Assembly (NCBI GenBank): GCA_021813405.1
Contig: JAKAKS010000022.1
Coordinates: forward strand, 62,001-126,000
Source of the DNA: Nitrospirota bacterium
Lineage (GTDB): Bacteria; Nitrospirota; Thermodesulfovibrionia; Thermodesulfovibrionales; JdFR-88
Direction: 5' to 3'
Length of the DNA: 64,000 bases
The stretch's first letter is position 1. The number at the start of each line of letters is the position of its first letter. The position numbers and the translations under genes were made by a program. Shown in pieces: positions 43,587 through 53,729 of this stretch. Below the pieces are notes generated by a model. The model was not told the DNA's origin and searched no databases. It saw nothing but the letters and a program-made list of their open reading frames with translations.

Positions 43587-44337
43587 AAAAAAACCGGCCT
43601 GCCAGCCGGATTTGGAGAGGTACAAGAGACAGCTGATGCTCCGGGGATTTACCCCCGGGCATCAGCAAAAACTCTGCAATTCCACCGCGCTTGTGGGCGG
43701 GGTGGGAGGGCTTGGCGGGACGGCCGCCGTTTATCTGGCGGTTGCCGGGATTGGCAAACTTATAATATTTCATTCTGGAAATCTTACTCTCTCGAATATG
43801 AACAGGCAGATTCTTATGAAAAATGACCGGATAGGCCAGCCCAGGGCTCCACAGGCAAAAGAGACTATCAACGCTATAAATCCGGACGTGATAGTTGAAA
43901 CTCACGATGCCCGGATTAACAAGGAGAACCTGGCCCCGGCCCTCGCCAGTTCAGATATAGCGTTGTCGGCCCGTCCCAATTTCAGTGAACGCAGGGTTCT
44001 AAATGAGGGCTGTGTCCGCCTTGGAAAACCGATGGTGGAGGCCGCAATGGACGGCATGCAGGGTTATTTGTTTAACTATATACCTGGAAAAAAGACGCCC
44101 TGTCTTGAATGCGTCTTCCCTGAAACCGACCCGCAATGGGAGGAATTGGGATTTTCGGTTATAGGGCCTGTTCCCGGCGTGCTTGGGGCAATGATGGCCA
44201 TGGAGGCGATTAAAATAATTACAGGCTTTGGCAGGCCGCTTGAATCCCATATGCTCATATACGATGCTTTAAATACAGAAACAAAAAGATTTCATATCAG
44301 GAGGAACGGGAAATGTCCGGTTTGCGGAAGGTCTTAA
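43546..44337 (+). CDS. hesA: HesA/MoeB/ThiF-type E1-like adenylyltransferase
   Basis: ERYKRQLMLRGFTPGHQQKLCNSTALVGGVGGLGG shows the ThiF/MoeB ATP-binding fold. The C-terminus has two CxxC zinc sites (PCLECVFPETD; CPVCGRS). The usual catalytic Cys loop near residue 190 is not obvious. HesA in nif clusters is thought to help Mo or sulfur handling for cofactor supply. The start is either ATG 43546, overlapping nifB by 41 bases, or GTG 43570 behind GGAGAGGA; both are plausible. The end overlaps modA. Confidence 0.8.
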   Translation: MPISERITVTWSSEKKPACQPDLERYKRQLMLRGFTPGHQQKLCNSTALVGGVGGLGGTAAVYLAVAGIGKLIIFHSGNLTLSNMNRQILMKNDRIGQPRAPQAKETINAINPDVIVETHDARINKENLAPALASSDIALSARPNFSERRVLNEGCVRLGKPMVEAAMDGMQGYLFNYIPGKKTPCLECVFPETDPQWEELGFSVIGPVPGVLGAMMAMEAIKIITGFGRPLESHMLIYDALNTETKRFHIRRNGKCPVCGRS

Positions 44338-45089
44338 CTGTTTTTTTATTAGTTTTGTTTATTTCAGCTCCCATGGCGGCGCATGCTGCCCATGGCGGCT
44401 CTATAACGGTATCGGCAGCTGCAAGCCTGAAGGATGTGCTGAACGCGCTTGGCAGCACTTTTGAACATGAAAACCCCGGAACGAAAATCCGGTTTAACAT
44501 GGGCTCTTCCGGTGAACTGATGGTTCAGATAGCAGCTGGCGCCCCGGCGGACATATTCATCGCGGCCTCGCCCCGCGAGGTTGCCCAGCTGCAAAAAAAA
44601 GGGCTTATCGAGCCCGGCTCCGTGTTCCAGCTGGCGGGCAATTCCGTTGTGCTTATAAGCCCGGCCAACAGTTCGAAAGTCCACTCGTTCAATGATCTTT
44701 TAAGGCCGGATGTGATCAGGATAGCAATCGGGAACCCAAAAACCGTCCCGGCAGGCCGTTACGCCCTGGAGGTCCTTCATAAACTGGGGCTTTACGACAG
44801 GCTTAAATACAAATATATCTATTCCGAAGATGTGAGGCAGGCGCTTAATTACGCTTCAACGGGCGAAGTGGACGCCGCGATAGTGTATGGGACAGATGCC
44901 GCAATCGCAGGGCAGTCGGTAAGAATCGCCGCCGTTGCCCCGGCGTCTTCGCACAAGCCTGTGGTGTATCCGGCTGCGGTGGTTAAAGGTTCCAGGAACC
45001 TGAAGCTTGCGCGCGCGTTCATGGCTTTCCTGCGCTCGCCGCGTGCCGCTGTCATTTTAAAACGCTATGGGTTCACGAAAGGAAAATAA
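44313..45089 (+). CDS. modA: Molybdate ABC transporter substrate-binding protein
   Basis: Signal peptide MSGLRKVLTVFLLVLFISAPMAAHA, then ITVSAAASLKDVLNALGSTFEHENPGTKIRFNMGSSGELMVQI and GAPADIFIAASPREVAQL, the classical ModA signature where Ser and Ala contact the oxyanion. 258 residues; periplasmic. It follows hesA with a 25-base overlap (ribosome site CAGGAGG), which ties molybdate import to nitrogenase expression. Confidence 0.93.
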   Translation: MSGLRKVLTVFLLVLFISAPMAAHAAHGGSITVSAAASLKDVLNALGSTFEHENPGTKIRFNMGSSGELMVQIAAGAPADIFIAASPREVAQLQKKGLIEPGSVFQLAGNSVVLISPANSSKVHSFNDLLRPDVIRIAIGNPKTVPAGRYALEVLHKLGLYDRLKYKYIYSEDVRQALNYASTGEVDAAIVYGTDAAIAGQSVRIAAVAPASSHKPVVYPAAVVKGSRNLKLARAFMAFLRSPRAAVILKRYGFTKGK

Positions 45090-45094
45090 AAAAA

Positions 45095-45757
45095 GTGGCT
45101 GATGCAGCCTTCCCGCTGTGGCTGTCTATAAGAGTGGCGCTGGTATCCACCTTATTTGTGGCTGCCATCGGGATACCCGCTGGATATCTGCTTGCCGGGA
45201 AAAATTTTAAAGGCAAAGAGGTGCTGGACGCCGCGCTTACAATGCCGCTAGTGCTTCCGCCCACGGTGGCCGGGTATTTCCTGATAGTAATATTCGGGCG
45301 CTTCGGGCTTTTGGGACGTTATATATACGCGGCAACCGGCTTTAATATCATGTTTACATGGTATGCGGCCGCGCTTGCCTCTTTTGTGGTGGCGTTTCCA
45401 TTAATGATAAGGACCGCGCGGGCGGCCGTCGAGTCAGTGGATTTGAAATTTGTAAACGCCTCCCGCTTGCTTGGGCATGGTGAACTGGTCACGGCCCTTA
45501 AGGTAGTGCTGCCGCTTGCCAGAAAGAGCATCCTGGCCGGGGTTATCCTCTCGTTAGCAAGGGGAATGGGCGAGTTCGGGGCCACGCTGATGCTGGCTGG
45601 CAACATCCCGGGCAAAACACAGACGATGCCGCTTGCAATCTATACGGCCGCTGCCGGAGGGGACTGGAAAGCCGCCGAGTACATGGTGATATTGTTTACG
45701 CTTCTGTCGGGGGTTGCTCTGTACGCGGCCAACAAGCTCACAAGGAAATCCGCATGA
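45095..45757 (+). CDS. modB: Molybdate ABC transporter permease
   Basis: 220 residues with about five or six membrane helices: ALVSTLFVAAIGIPAGYLLAG, LTMPLVLPPTVAGYFLIVIF, and the EAA loop (LARGMGEFGATLMLAGNIPG) that docks on ModC. Starts at GTG 45095, five bases after modA, and its stop overlaps the modC start by four bases. Confidence 0.92.
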   Translation: MADAAFPLWLSIRVALVSTLFVAAIGIPAGYLLAGKNFKGKEVLDAALTMPLVLPPTVAGYFLIVIFGRFGLLGRYIYAATGFNIMFTWYAAALASFVVAFPLMIRTARAAVESVDLKFVNASRLLGHGELVTALKVVLPLARKSILAGVILSLARGMGEFGATLMLAGNIPGKTQTMPLAIYTAAAGGDWKAAEYMVILFTLLSGVALYAANKLTRKSA

Positions 45758-46500
45758 CAGGCGTAAGTGTAAATCTTTTTAAAAAAGTGCGCGGCTTTAC
45801 CCTGGATGTAAGCTGGCATTCGGCTGATGGGATAACTGTGATCTTCGGCCATTCCGGGTCCGGCAAATCCACCACGCTGGACATGATTGCCGGGTTCCGG
45901 TTGCCTGATTCCGGCCACGTTACGGTGAACGGGAAAAAACTATTCGAGAGCGCAAGCCAGCTGAACATCCCCGTAAAGAAAAGGGCCTTGGGTTACGTGT
46001 CCCAAGATCCCGCGCTGTTTCCCCATATGACCGTGAGGCAAAATATCGCTTACGGACATGCAGGGCTGGACAAGGCCAGCCTGAAGCTCGCAACTGACGA
46101 GATGCTGCATGTCTTCGGGGTGGAAAAGATTGAAAAAAACAGGCCGGCAGAGATATCCGGAGGGCAGAAAAAAAGAGTGGCGCTTGCCAGGGCGCTAATC
46201 GGGCGGCCCGGCGCCCTGTTGCTGGATGAGCCGTTTTCAGGCCTGGACCATCCTTCACGCGCCGGGTTTGGCAAACTGCTGCTCGAAACAAGAGAAAAAT
46301 TCGGCATCCCGGTTTTGATGGTTACACACAACCCGGCGGAGGCAATTGAGCTGGCGGAAAAAGTAATCGTCTATTGCGATGGGAAAATAGAACTGGCAGG
46401 CGCTCCCCACGAGGTCTTCCCGGCTGTATCCGGCCAGAAGGCGTTTCACACCCAGTCCCTGAATAGCCTTCCCGGTCCCGCGCGCCGCCTGTCCTTATAG
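45754..46500 (+). CDS. modC: Molybdate ABC transporter ATP-binding protein (short, without TOBE domain)
   Basis: Walker A FGHSGSGKSTTLDMIAGF, Q-loop YVSQDPALFPHMTV, signature ISGGQKKRVALARAL, Walker B LLLDEPFSGLD and switch His in VTHNPAEAI. At 248 residues it ends after the ATPase domain; the usual C-terminal MOP/TOBE domain that senses molybdate in the roughly 350-residue ModC is missing. Last gene of the nifB unit; nifH has its own promoter 350 bases downstream. Confidence 0.9.
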   Translation: MTGVSVNLFKKVRGFTLDVSWHSADGITVIFGHSGSGKSTTLDMIAGFRLPDSGHVTVNGKKLFESASQLNIPVKKRALGYVSQDPALFPHMTVRQNIAYGHAGLDKASLKLATDEMLHVFGVEKIEKNRPAEISGGQKKRVALARALIGRPGALLLDEPFSGLDHPSRAGFGKLLLETREKFGIPVLMVTHNPAEAIELAEKVIVYCDGKIELAGAPHEVFPAVSGQKAFHTQSLNSLPGPARRLSL

Positions 46501-46707
46501 GGTTCTTCAGGATTTCTCGTCATTAAAAGCCTCCTTTTATTGTCCGTATGGATTTGCCGTACCTTGGAAACGCAGGTGGTTTCGTGAAGCGGCCGAATTC
46601 CCGAATAGCCTTTCGTTAAGATGCTATTAACTTCCGGCCAAAAATTTCCCTTCCCCTCACTTTTTGTTCACAAAAAAGCAACGATTGTAGATTTTGCAGC
46701 GACAGTA

Positions 46708-46719
46708 TTGTAAATACAA
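46708..46719. promoter_or_regulatory. TTGTA-AA-TACAA palindrome upstream of the nif promoter
   Basis: Perfect 12-base inverted repeat about 60 bases above the -24 box, with a further ATTGTA half-site at 46684. It could bind an activator or repressor; identity unknown. Confidence 0.35.
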
Positions 46720-46765
46720 CGGGCTTTAACTTTTCAAATCCCCTGTTTTGCGCGCGTTTCCGGGC

Positions 46766-46781
46766 TGGCACGCCAGTTGCT
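46766..46781 (+). promoter_or_regulatory. Sigma-54 promoter of nifHDK-EN-X-I1-I2
   Basis: TGGCAC-GCCAG-TTGCT with GG at 46767-46768 and GC at 46779-46780, ten bases apart; it matches the consensus TGGCAC-N5-TTGC fully. Predicted transcription start is near 46792, 60 bases before the nifH ATG. Confidence 0.85.
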
Positions 46782-46819
46782 TTGATATCAGCAAGACGTG
46801 TGTGGCAACAACTGTATAA

Positions 46820-47689
<870 letters not shown>

Positions 47690-47715
47690 TTTCGTACGAA
47701 AGGAAGAGAGCTGAA

Positions 47716-49149
47716 ATGGGCAGGATAGAAGATACTCAAAAACTTATAGACGAAGTCCTTGAAGTATATCCGGAAAAGACAAAAAAGGACCGCGCCAAAC
47801 ACGTTAAGCCAAACGACCCCACGGGCCAATGCTCCACGTGCGCGGTGAAGGCCAATATCAAATCCAGGCCCGGCGTTATGACCGTGCGCGGGTGCGCCTA
47901 TGCGGGGGCCAAGGGCGTTGTGTGGGGGCCTGTAAAAGACCAGATCACTATCAGCCACGGCCCGATTGGGTGCGGGCAGTACAGCTGGTGGTCCAGGCGC
48001 AACTACTATAACGGCCAGACCGGTGTGGACACATTCGGCACGATGCACATCACCACCGATTTCCAGGAGAAAGATATCGTTTATGGCGGCGACAAGAAGC
48101 TGGATGCGGCCATAAAGGAATTAAAGGAGCTCTTCCCGCTTGGCAAAAGCATCGGCGTGCTCTCTGAATGCCCAGTGGGGCTTATCGGCGACGACATAGA
48201 GGCCGTGTCAAAAAAGGCCTCAAATGAGCTTGGCATCCCGATTGTGCCAGTGCGGTGCGAGGGGTTCAGGGGTGTCAGCCAATCCCTGGGACATCATATC
48301 GCAAACGACACGATACGGGACCACATACTTGAAAAGATAGAGGGGAAACTGGACCAGTCCACCCCTTATGACGTAAACCTTGTCGGCGATTACAACATAG
48401 GCGGAGACGCCTGGGCCTCAAGAAAAATACTGGAGGAGATGGGGCTTCGCGTGATAGCCCAGTGGACCGGCGACTCCACCATTAACGAGCTGGCGATCGC
48501 GCCAAAGGCCAAGCTGAACCTGATCCATTGCTACCGCTCGATGAATTACATATGCAGGCACATGGAGGAAAAGTACGGCATTCCGTGGACGGAGTTCAAC
48601 TTCTTCGGCCCCACAAAGATATACCAGAGCATAAGAAAGATCGCGTCATTCTTTGATGACAAAATCAAGGCAAATGCCGAGGCGCTGATCGAAAAATACA
48701 AGCCCGCCATGGACGCTGTTGTGGAGGAGTTCAGGCCGCGGCTGGAAGGCAAGAAGGTGATGCTTTACGTTGGTGGCTTGAGGCCCAGGCATACTGTGGG
48801 GGCCTACGAGGACCTGGGGATGGAGGTAGTGGCTTCGGGGTACGAGTTTGGCCATAACGACGACTACAAAAGGACGTACCCGGAGATGAAGGAAGGCGCG
48901 GTGATAATGGACGACGCCACCCTTTATGAGCTTGAGGAATTCACCCGCAGGCTGCGCCCCGACATGGTTGGCTCCGGCATAAAGGAGAAATACTCCTATC
49001 ATAAAATGGGCGTGCCCTTCCGGCAGATGCACTCGTGGGATTATAGCGGCCCGTATCACGGGTTCGACGGTTTCCCGGTGTTTGCAAGGGACATGGACAC
49101 GACGGTGAACAGCCCCACGTGGAAGCTTATACGGAGGAAGAAAAGATAA
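47716..49149 (+). CDS. nifD: Nitrogenase MoFe protein alpha chain
   Basis: 477 residues. P-cluster ligands Cys60 (VRGCAYAG), Cys86 ([11 protein letters not shown]) and Cys152 ([12 protein letters not shown]); FeMo-co ligands Cys272 ([11 protein letters not shown]) and His439 ([14 protein letters not shown]). These show a molybdenum-type enzyme, and no anfG/vnfG-like delta gene follows. The stop overlaps the nifK ATG by one base (TAATG). Confidence 0.97.
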   Translation: MGRIEDTQKLIDEVLEVYPEKTKKDRAKHVKPNDPTGQCSTCAVKANIKSRPGVMTVRGCAYAGAKGVVWGPVKDQITISHGPIGCGQYSWWSRRNYYNGQTGVDTFGTMHITTDFQEKDIVYGGDKKLDAAIKELKELFPLGKSIGVLSECPVGLIGDDIEAVSKKASNELGIPIVPVRCEGFRGVSQSLGHHIANDTIRDHILEKIEGKLDQSTPYDVNLVGDYNIGGDAWASRKILEEMGLRVIAQWTGDSTINELAIAPKAKLNLIHCYRSMNYICRHMEEKYGIPWTEFNFFGPTKIYQSIRKIASFFDDKIKANAEALIEKYKPAMDAVVEEFRPRLEGKKVMLYVGGLRPRHTVGAYEDLGMEVVASGYEFGHNDDYKRTYPEMKEGAVIMDDATLYELEEFTRRLRPDMVGSGIKEKYSYHKMGVPFRQMHSWDYSGPYHGFDGFPVFARDMDTTVNSPTWKLIRRKKR

Positions 49150-50657
49150 TGAAAAAGGTAATGGACCATAACGAACTATTTACGCGCCCGGAATACAAGG
49201 AGCAGTTCGAGCGCAAAAAGACATTCGAGAACTGCCCGTCTGACGAAGAGATAAAGAAGGTGGCAGATTGGACAAAGACGCCCGAGTACAAGGAGCTTAA
49301 TTTCCAGAGGCAGCACATAAAAATAAACCCGGCCAAGGCCTGCCAGCCGCTTGGGGCAGTCTATTGCGCGGCGGGGTTTGAGGGGTCCATGCCGTTTGTG
49401 CAGGGCGCGCAGGGCTGCGTTGCGTATTTCAGAAGCCATCTAAGCAGGCACTTCAAGGAGCCCTTTTCGGCCATATCCACCTCCATGACCGAGGACGCTG
49501 CGGTTTTCGGCGGGCTCAATAACATGCTGGAGGGGCTTGAAAACGCATACGCGCTTTACAAGCCGAAGATGCTCTCCGTAAGCACAACCTGCATGGCGGA
49601 GGTTATCGGGGACGACCTGAACGCCTACATAAAACAGGCGCGCGAAAAAGGAGTTATTCCGGCAAACCTGCCCGTGGCATTTGCCCATACGCCAAGCTTT
49701 GTTGGCTCGCACCTGACCGGCTACGACAATATGCTGAAAGGCATTCTCTCCGCGCTTACGGCCCACAAAAAAGGGGAGCCAAACGGGAAATTGAACATCA
49801 TTCCCGGGTTCGATCCATATACGGGCAATATAGAGGAGATCAAGCGCATCCTTAACATGATGGGCGTGCCTCATACCGTGCTTGCCGATGTGACAGATGT
49901 CTTTGATTCACCAAACACCGGCGAGTATAAACTCTATCCGGGCGGCACGCCGCTTGAGGACGCGGCGGATTCGATAAACGGCGAAGCCACCATCGCCCTC
50001 CAGAAATACTCTACCCAGAAGACGATTGATTACATCCATAAGCACTGGGGACAGAAGACCGTGACAACAAACCCGATTGGAATAAAGGGCACCGACGCTC
50101 TTCTGGAGGAGCTGAGCAGAATTTCAGACAGACCCATACCGGAGGAGCTTGAAAACGAGCGGGGCCGGGCGGTGGATGCGATGATAGATTCCCATCCCTA
50201 CGTGCACGGCAAGAGGTTTGCACTTGTGGGCGACCCAGACCTTCTGCTGGGTTTGATGGCGCTCATTATGGAAATGGGCGGCCTTCCCGCGCATATCGTG
50301 TGCACTAACGGAGACAAAAATTTCGAGCAGGAGGCAAACGAGCTTCTGGCGTCAAGTCCGTTTGGGCGCGAAGGCAGGGTTTATGTTGGCAAGGATATGT
50401 GGCACCTGCGCTCGCTGCTCTTCACGGAACCCGTGGACGTGCTTATAGGAAATTCGTATGCCAAGTTCCTTTGGAGGGACACCGGCACGCCGCTTGTACG
50501 CATTGGTTTCCCGCTCTTTGACAGGCACCACCTGCACAGGTATCCGGTTATCGGCTACAAGGGGGCGATGAATCTCGTTAACTGGATAGTCAATACCATC
50601 CTGGACGAGATGGACAGAAAAACGATGCACTCGGCGAGTTTTGACGTAATCCGGTAA
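49149..50657 (+). CDS. nifK: Nitrogenase MoFe protein beta chain
   Basis: 502 residues from ATG 49149 (ribosome site GGAGGAAG); codons upstream in frame belong to nifD. P-cluster ligands Cys65 (KACQPLGA), Cys90 (GAQGCVAYF) and Cys148 (STTCMAEVIGDD) are present. The N-terminal extension before Cys65 is of the longer type, with an FTRPEYKEQF motif. Pairs with NifD as an alpha2beta2 heterotetramer. Confidence 0.97.
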   Translation: MKKVMDHNELFTRPEYKEQFERKKTFENCPSDEEIKKVADWTKTPEYKELNFQRQHIKINPAKACQPLGAVYCAAGFEGSMPFVQGAQGCVAYFRSHLSRHFKEPFSAISTSMTEDAAVFGGLNNMLEGLENAYALYKPKMLSVSTTCMAEVIGDDLNAYIKQAREKGVIPANLPVAFAHTPSFVGSHLTGYDNMLKGILSALTAHKKGEPNGKLNIIPGFDPYTGNIEEIKRILNMMGVPHTVLADVTDVFDSPNTGEYKLYPGGTPLEDAADSINGEATIALQKYSTQKTIDYIHKHWGQKTVTTNPIGIKGTDALLEELSRISDRPIPEELENERGRAVDAMIDSHPYVHGKRFALVGDPDLLLGLMALIMEMGGLPAHIVCTNGDKNFEQEANELLASSPFGREGRVYVGKDMWHLRSLLFTEPVDVLIGNSYAKFLWRDTGTPLVRIGFPLFDRHHLHRYPVIGYKGAMNLVNWIVNTILDEMDRKTMHSASFDVIR

Positions 50658-50673
50658 TTAACAAGGTGATTAT

Positions 50674-53280
50674 ATGCTGCCCTCTTTAAATAAATTGACG
50701 GAGCACGGCTGCCAGGCGGGCGCGCAGGGAAAAAGGAAAGGCCCGAAAGAGCACGTCTGCCGGGCACGGGGCGGGGAGTCCTGCGCGTTTGACGGGGCGA
50801 TGATCGTCCTGCAGCCAATAGCGGACGCCGCGCACATAGTGCACGGCCCGATAAGCTGCGCCGGGAACTCCTGGGAGGGCAGGGGCGCGCTATCGGATAA
50901 AGGCACACTCCATAGGATGGGTTTTACTACCGATATGGACGAAATGGACATCGTATACGGCTCCGGCGAAAAGCTCCGCCGGGCAATCATTGAAGTCCAT
51001 GCCCGGGTAAAACCGAAGGCCGCATTTGTTTATTCTACCTGTGTCAGCGGCCTTATGGGCGAGGACATCGATTCTGTTTGCAAGATGGCGGCCCGGCAGA
51101 TTGGCATTCCTGTTATACCCGTAAACGCTCCTGGCTTTGTTGGCCCAAAAAACCTTGGCAACCGGATCGCGGGTGAAGTACTGCTTGACCATGTGATAGG
51201 CACCGGAAATGCGCCGGGCACTACAAGTTACGATGTGAATCTGATCGGCGAGTACAACATAGCGGGCGACCTGTATGACCTAGAGCCGCTTATCTGCGGG
51301 GCTGGTGGAAATCTTCTGTCGCGCCTCACCGGAAATTCCACCTTCAAAGAGATAACATACGCCCACCGGGCAAAGCTCAATATCGTGGTGTGTGGCCGGG
51401 CACTCATAAACGTGGCAAAGGAGATGGAGAAGCGTTATGGAATCCCATATATAGAGGCCTCGTTCTTCGGAATGGCCGAGTGCTCCAGGTCTTTAAGGGC
51501 CATGGCGCAAAAACTCTCCGAAATAAACAATGATCCGGAGTTTCTTAAAAAGGCCGGGGAATTCATAAGCCAAAAAGAGGCGCAGACTATATGCGCACTG
51601 GATAAATATAAGCACCTCGCCGGCAAAAAGGCCGTGCTTTATACGGGAGGTGTTAAAAGCTGGTCCTTCATCCGTGCCCTTAACGATCTTGGCATAGAAG
51701 TTAGCGCCGTAGGAACGAAGAAAAGCACCTTCGAAGACGAAGAGAAGATGAAAGAGATTCTCGGGGAAAACGCCCCGCTTGTGGAGGACGTATCGCCAAA
51801 AAAATTAACAAAGCTGATGCGCGATTCCAAAGCCGATATGCTTATAGCCGGAGGCAGGAATATCTATCTGGCCGCCAAGGAGGGGTTTCCGTTTGTTGAT
51901 GTTAACCAGGAGCGGCACACTGCTTATGCCGGATATGCCGGACTTTTAAACTTCGCGAATGACATTTCCAAGAGCATACGTTTTTATACAGGCCCTCTTT
52001 CATGCACGCCAAAAATACGCGATGAGAGAGAGACCGGGCGCAGCGCAAGCATAGACCCTCTCAAACATTCGCCGGCAATTGGCGCGGCGATAGCCCTTCA
52101 GGGCGTTCACGGTGCGCTGTCCCTTATACATGGGGCGCAAGGGTGCGGGTTTTTAGGAAAGGTCCTGATTACCAAGCATTACAGGGAGCCCATATCGCTT
52201 GCCTCAACAAAGCTATTTACCGAAGAGGTTGTAATGGGCAGCGAGGAGAAGCTGGAACGCTCTCTTATGGAAGCAGTTGAAAAGCAGAGGCCGGAAGTTA
52301 TAGGCGTGCTCTCATCGGGTCTCGTTTCAGTTAAAGGCGACGACAGCTCCCCCGTGTGTAAAAAAGTTCAGGCCAAGACTGGCATCCCAGTTCTGGATAT
52401 AGCCGTGCCGGATTACGCAGGCGGACTTGAAACGGGCTACGTTAAAGCGATTGAAGCGCTGGTTGCACTGGCAGACAAAAAAACAGGCGCCGGGAAAAAT
52501 AGCGTGAATGTTTTCATGGGCGCACACCATACTCCTGCGGACTTTTCCGCTTTAAAAGAGAGCGTCCAGTCATTCGGGCTTACCCCGTTAATGCTGCCGG
52601 ACCTGACTGCGCTGGATGGAAGCAGGGAGAGTTTTACCCCGTTAGCCGAAGGCGGCATCAGCCTGGAGCAGATAAACAAGATGGGCTACGCCATGCTTAC
52701 CTTGGCCATAGGCCCCCAGATGGAGCCGCCAGCAAAAATACTCAGCGAGCTTTCCGGCGTTCCATATATTACGCTGGACGGGATCACGGGGGCACCGGAC
52801 TGCGGCCTTCTTTTCAAGATCCTCCTGGAACTCTCCGGTGTCCCTGTGCCAAAAAAGTTTACAAGAGAGCGGCATATATTAAACGACCTGCTGACGGACG
52901 CGCATCATTATTTATCAGGCAAAAAAATCTGCCTGGCCCTGGAGCCTGCGCACGCGCTGGGCATTTCCAGGCTTATCGCCCGGACAGGGGCAGAGGTGTC
53001 CCTGGCGGTTGTGCCGCAGAAGGCGGGCTTTCTGGACAGGATAGCGGCACGTGAAGTAATTATCGGGGATTTCGGCGCGATTGAGGGGGATTTTGACCTG
53101 CTCATATCAAACTCGCACGGCGGCAATACGGCCTTGAGGCTTGGCATCCCAATGCTTGAAGAGGGGTTTCCCGTATACAAAAGTTTCGGGTATTGCCAGA
53201 AGGAATCCATCGGGTACAGAGGAGCGGCCAGGCTTGTATCGGACATGGCAAATATTTTCTTAAAGGAGGCACACCGGTGA
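50674..53280 (+). CDS. nifEN: Fused FeMo-co scaffold protein NifEN
   Basis: 868 residues joining both scaffold subunits in one chain. Residues about 1-435 are NifE (GESCAFDGAMIVLQPIADAAHIVHGPISCAGNSW; YSTCVSGLMGEDIDSVC), and about 445-868 are NifN (HSPAIGAAIALQGVHGALSLIHGAQGCGFL; SSGLVSVKGDD). The scaffold receives the NifB product and exchanges Fe for Mo-homocitrate. Fused nifEN genes are known in some bacteria such as Geobacter. Start ATG 50674 behind AAGGTGAT, 16 bases after nifK; the end overlaps nifX by four bases. Confidence 0.95.
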   Translation: MLPSLNKLTEHGCQAGAQGKRKGPKEHVCRARGGESCAFDGAMIVLQPIADAAHIVHGPISCAGNSWEGRGALSDKGTLHRMGFTTDMDEMDIVYGSGEKLRRAIIEVHARVKPKAAFVYSTCVSGLMGEDIDSVCKMAARQIGIPVIPVNAPGFVGPKNLGNRIAGEVLLDHVIGTGNAPGTTSYDVNLIGEYNIAGDLYDLEPLICGAGGNLLSRLTGNSTFKEITYAHRAKLNIVVCGRALINVAKEMEKRYGIPYIEASFFGMAECSRSLRAMAQKLSEINNDPEFLKKAGEFISQKEAQTICALDKYKHLAGKKAVLYTGGVKSWSFIRALNDLGIEVSAVGTKKSTFEDEEKMKEILGENAPLVEDVSPKKLTKLMRDSKADMLIAGGRNIYLAAKEGFPFVDVNQERHTAYAGYAGLLNFANDISKSIRFYTGPLSCTPKIRDERETGRSASIDPLKHSPAIGAAIALQGVHGALSLIHGAQGCGFLGKVLITKHYREPISLASTKLFTEEVVMGSEEKLERSLMEAVEKQRPEVIGVLSSGLVSVKGDDSSPVCKKVQAKTGIPVLDIAVPDYAGGLETGYVKAIEALVALADKKTGAGKNSVNVFMGAHHTPADFSALKESVQSFGLTPLMLPDLTALDGSRESFTPLAEGGISLEQINKMGYAMLTLAIGPQMEPPAKILSELSGVPYITLDGITGAPDCGLLFKILLELSGVPVPKKFTRERHILNDLLTDAHHYLSGKKICLALEPAHALGISRLIARTGAEVSLAVVPQKAGFLDRIAAREVIIGDFGAIEGDFDLLISNSHGGNTALRLGIPMLEEGFPVYKSFGYCQKESIGYRGAARLVSDMANIFLKEAHR

Positions 53281-53696
53281 GAGTGGCATTTGCAACCACG
53301 GACGGCGTTTCGGTTAACGAGCACTTCGGCAGGGCCGGGATGTTTTCAATCTACGAATTTTCAAGAGGTGAATATAATTTTCTTGAAGCAAGAAAGTTCG
53401 CTGACGGCAGGGACACGGAAATAGAGGCCGCCAAAGGCATGGGGGCCGAACATGAGGATAAGGTGCAGAAGAAAGTGGACGCACTTTCAGACTGCCGGAT
53501 CGTATACATGACGGAGGTAGGCGGGCCGTCAGCCGCAAGGCTCATAAAAAATGGCGTCATGCCGCTGAAGGTGGCAGACAGCACGCCTGTGCTTGAGCTG
53601 ATGGAAAAACTTGTGCAGACTGCGGGCAAGCAGAAAGCCCCGGTGTGGCTCAGGAGGGCGCTTGAAGAGAGCGCACCAGAAAACAAGATTGAATAA
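53277..53696 (+). CDS. nifX: NifX-family FeMo-co binding protein
   Basis: 139 residues starting at GTG 53277, four bases before the nifEN stop, with AAAGGAGG in front. MRVAFATTDGVSVNEHFGRAGMFSIYEF is the typical DUF/NifX-NafY-like Fe-Mo cofactor binding fold. A CMTEVGGPS-type motif appears as IVYMTEVGGPSAARLIKNGVMPLKV. It carries or stores FeMo-co intermediates. Since this NifB lacks a NifX domain, this separate copy is likely the only one needed here. Confidence 0.9.
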   Translation: MRVAFATTDGVSVNEHFGRAGMFSIYEFSRGEYNFLEARKFADGRDTEIEAAKGMGAEHEDKVQKKVDALSDCRIVYMTEVGGPSAARLIKNGVMPLKVADSTPVLELMEKLVQTAGKQKAPVWLRRALEESAPENKIE

Positions 53697-53729
53697 TGGC
53701 AATAACGGCAACGAAGGAGGAGTTTTAAG

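Noticed and set aside
53193-53276. Longer NifX start within nifEN
   Set aside because: The extra 28 residues are antisense-like or out-of-frame nifEN sequence; GTG 53277 has the ribosome site and gives the family N-terminus.
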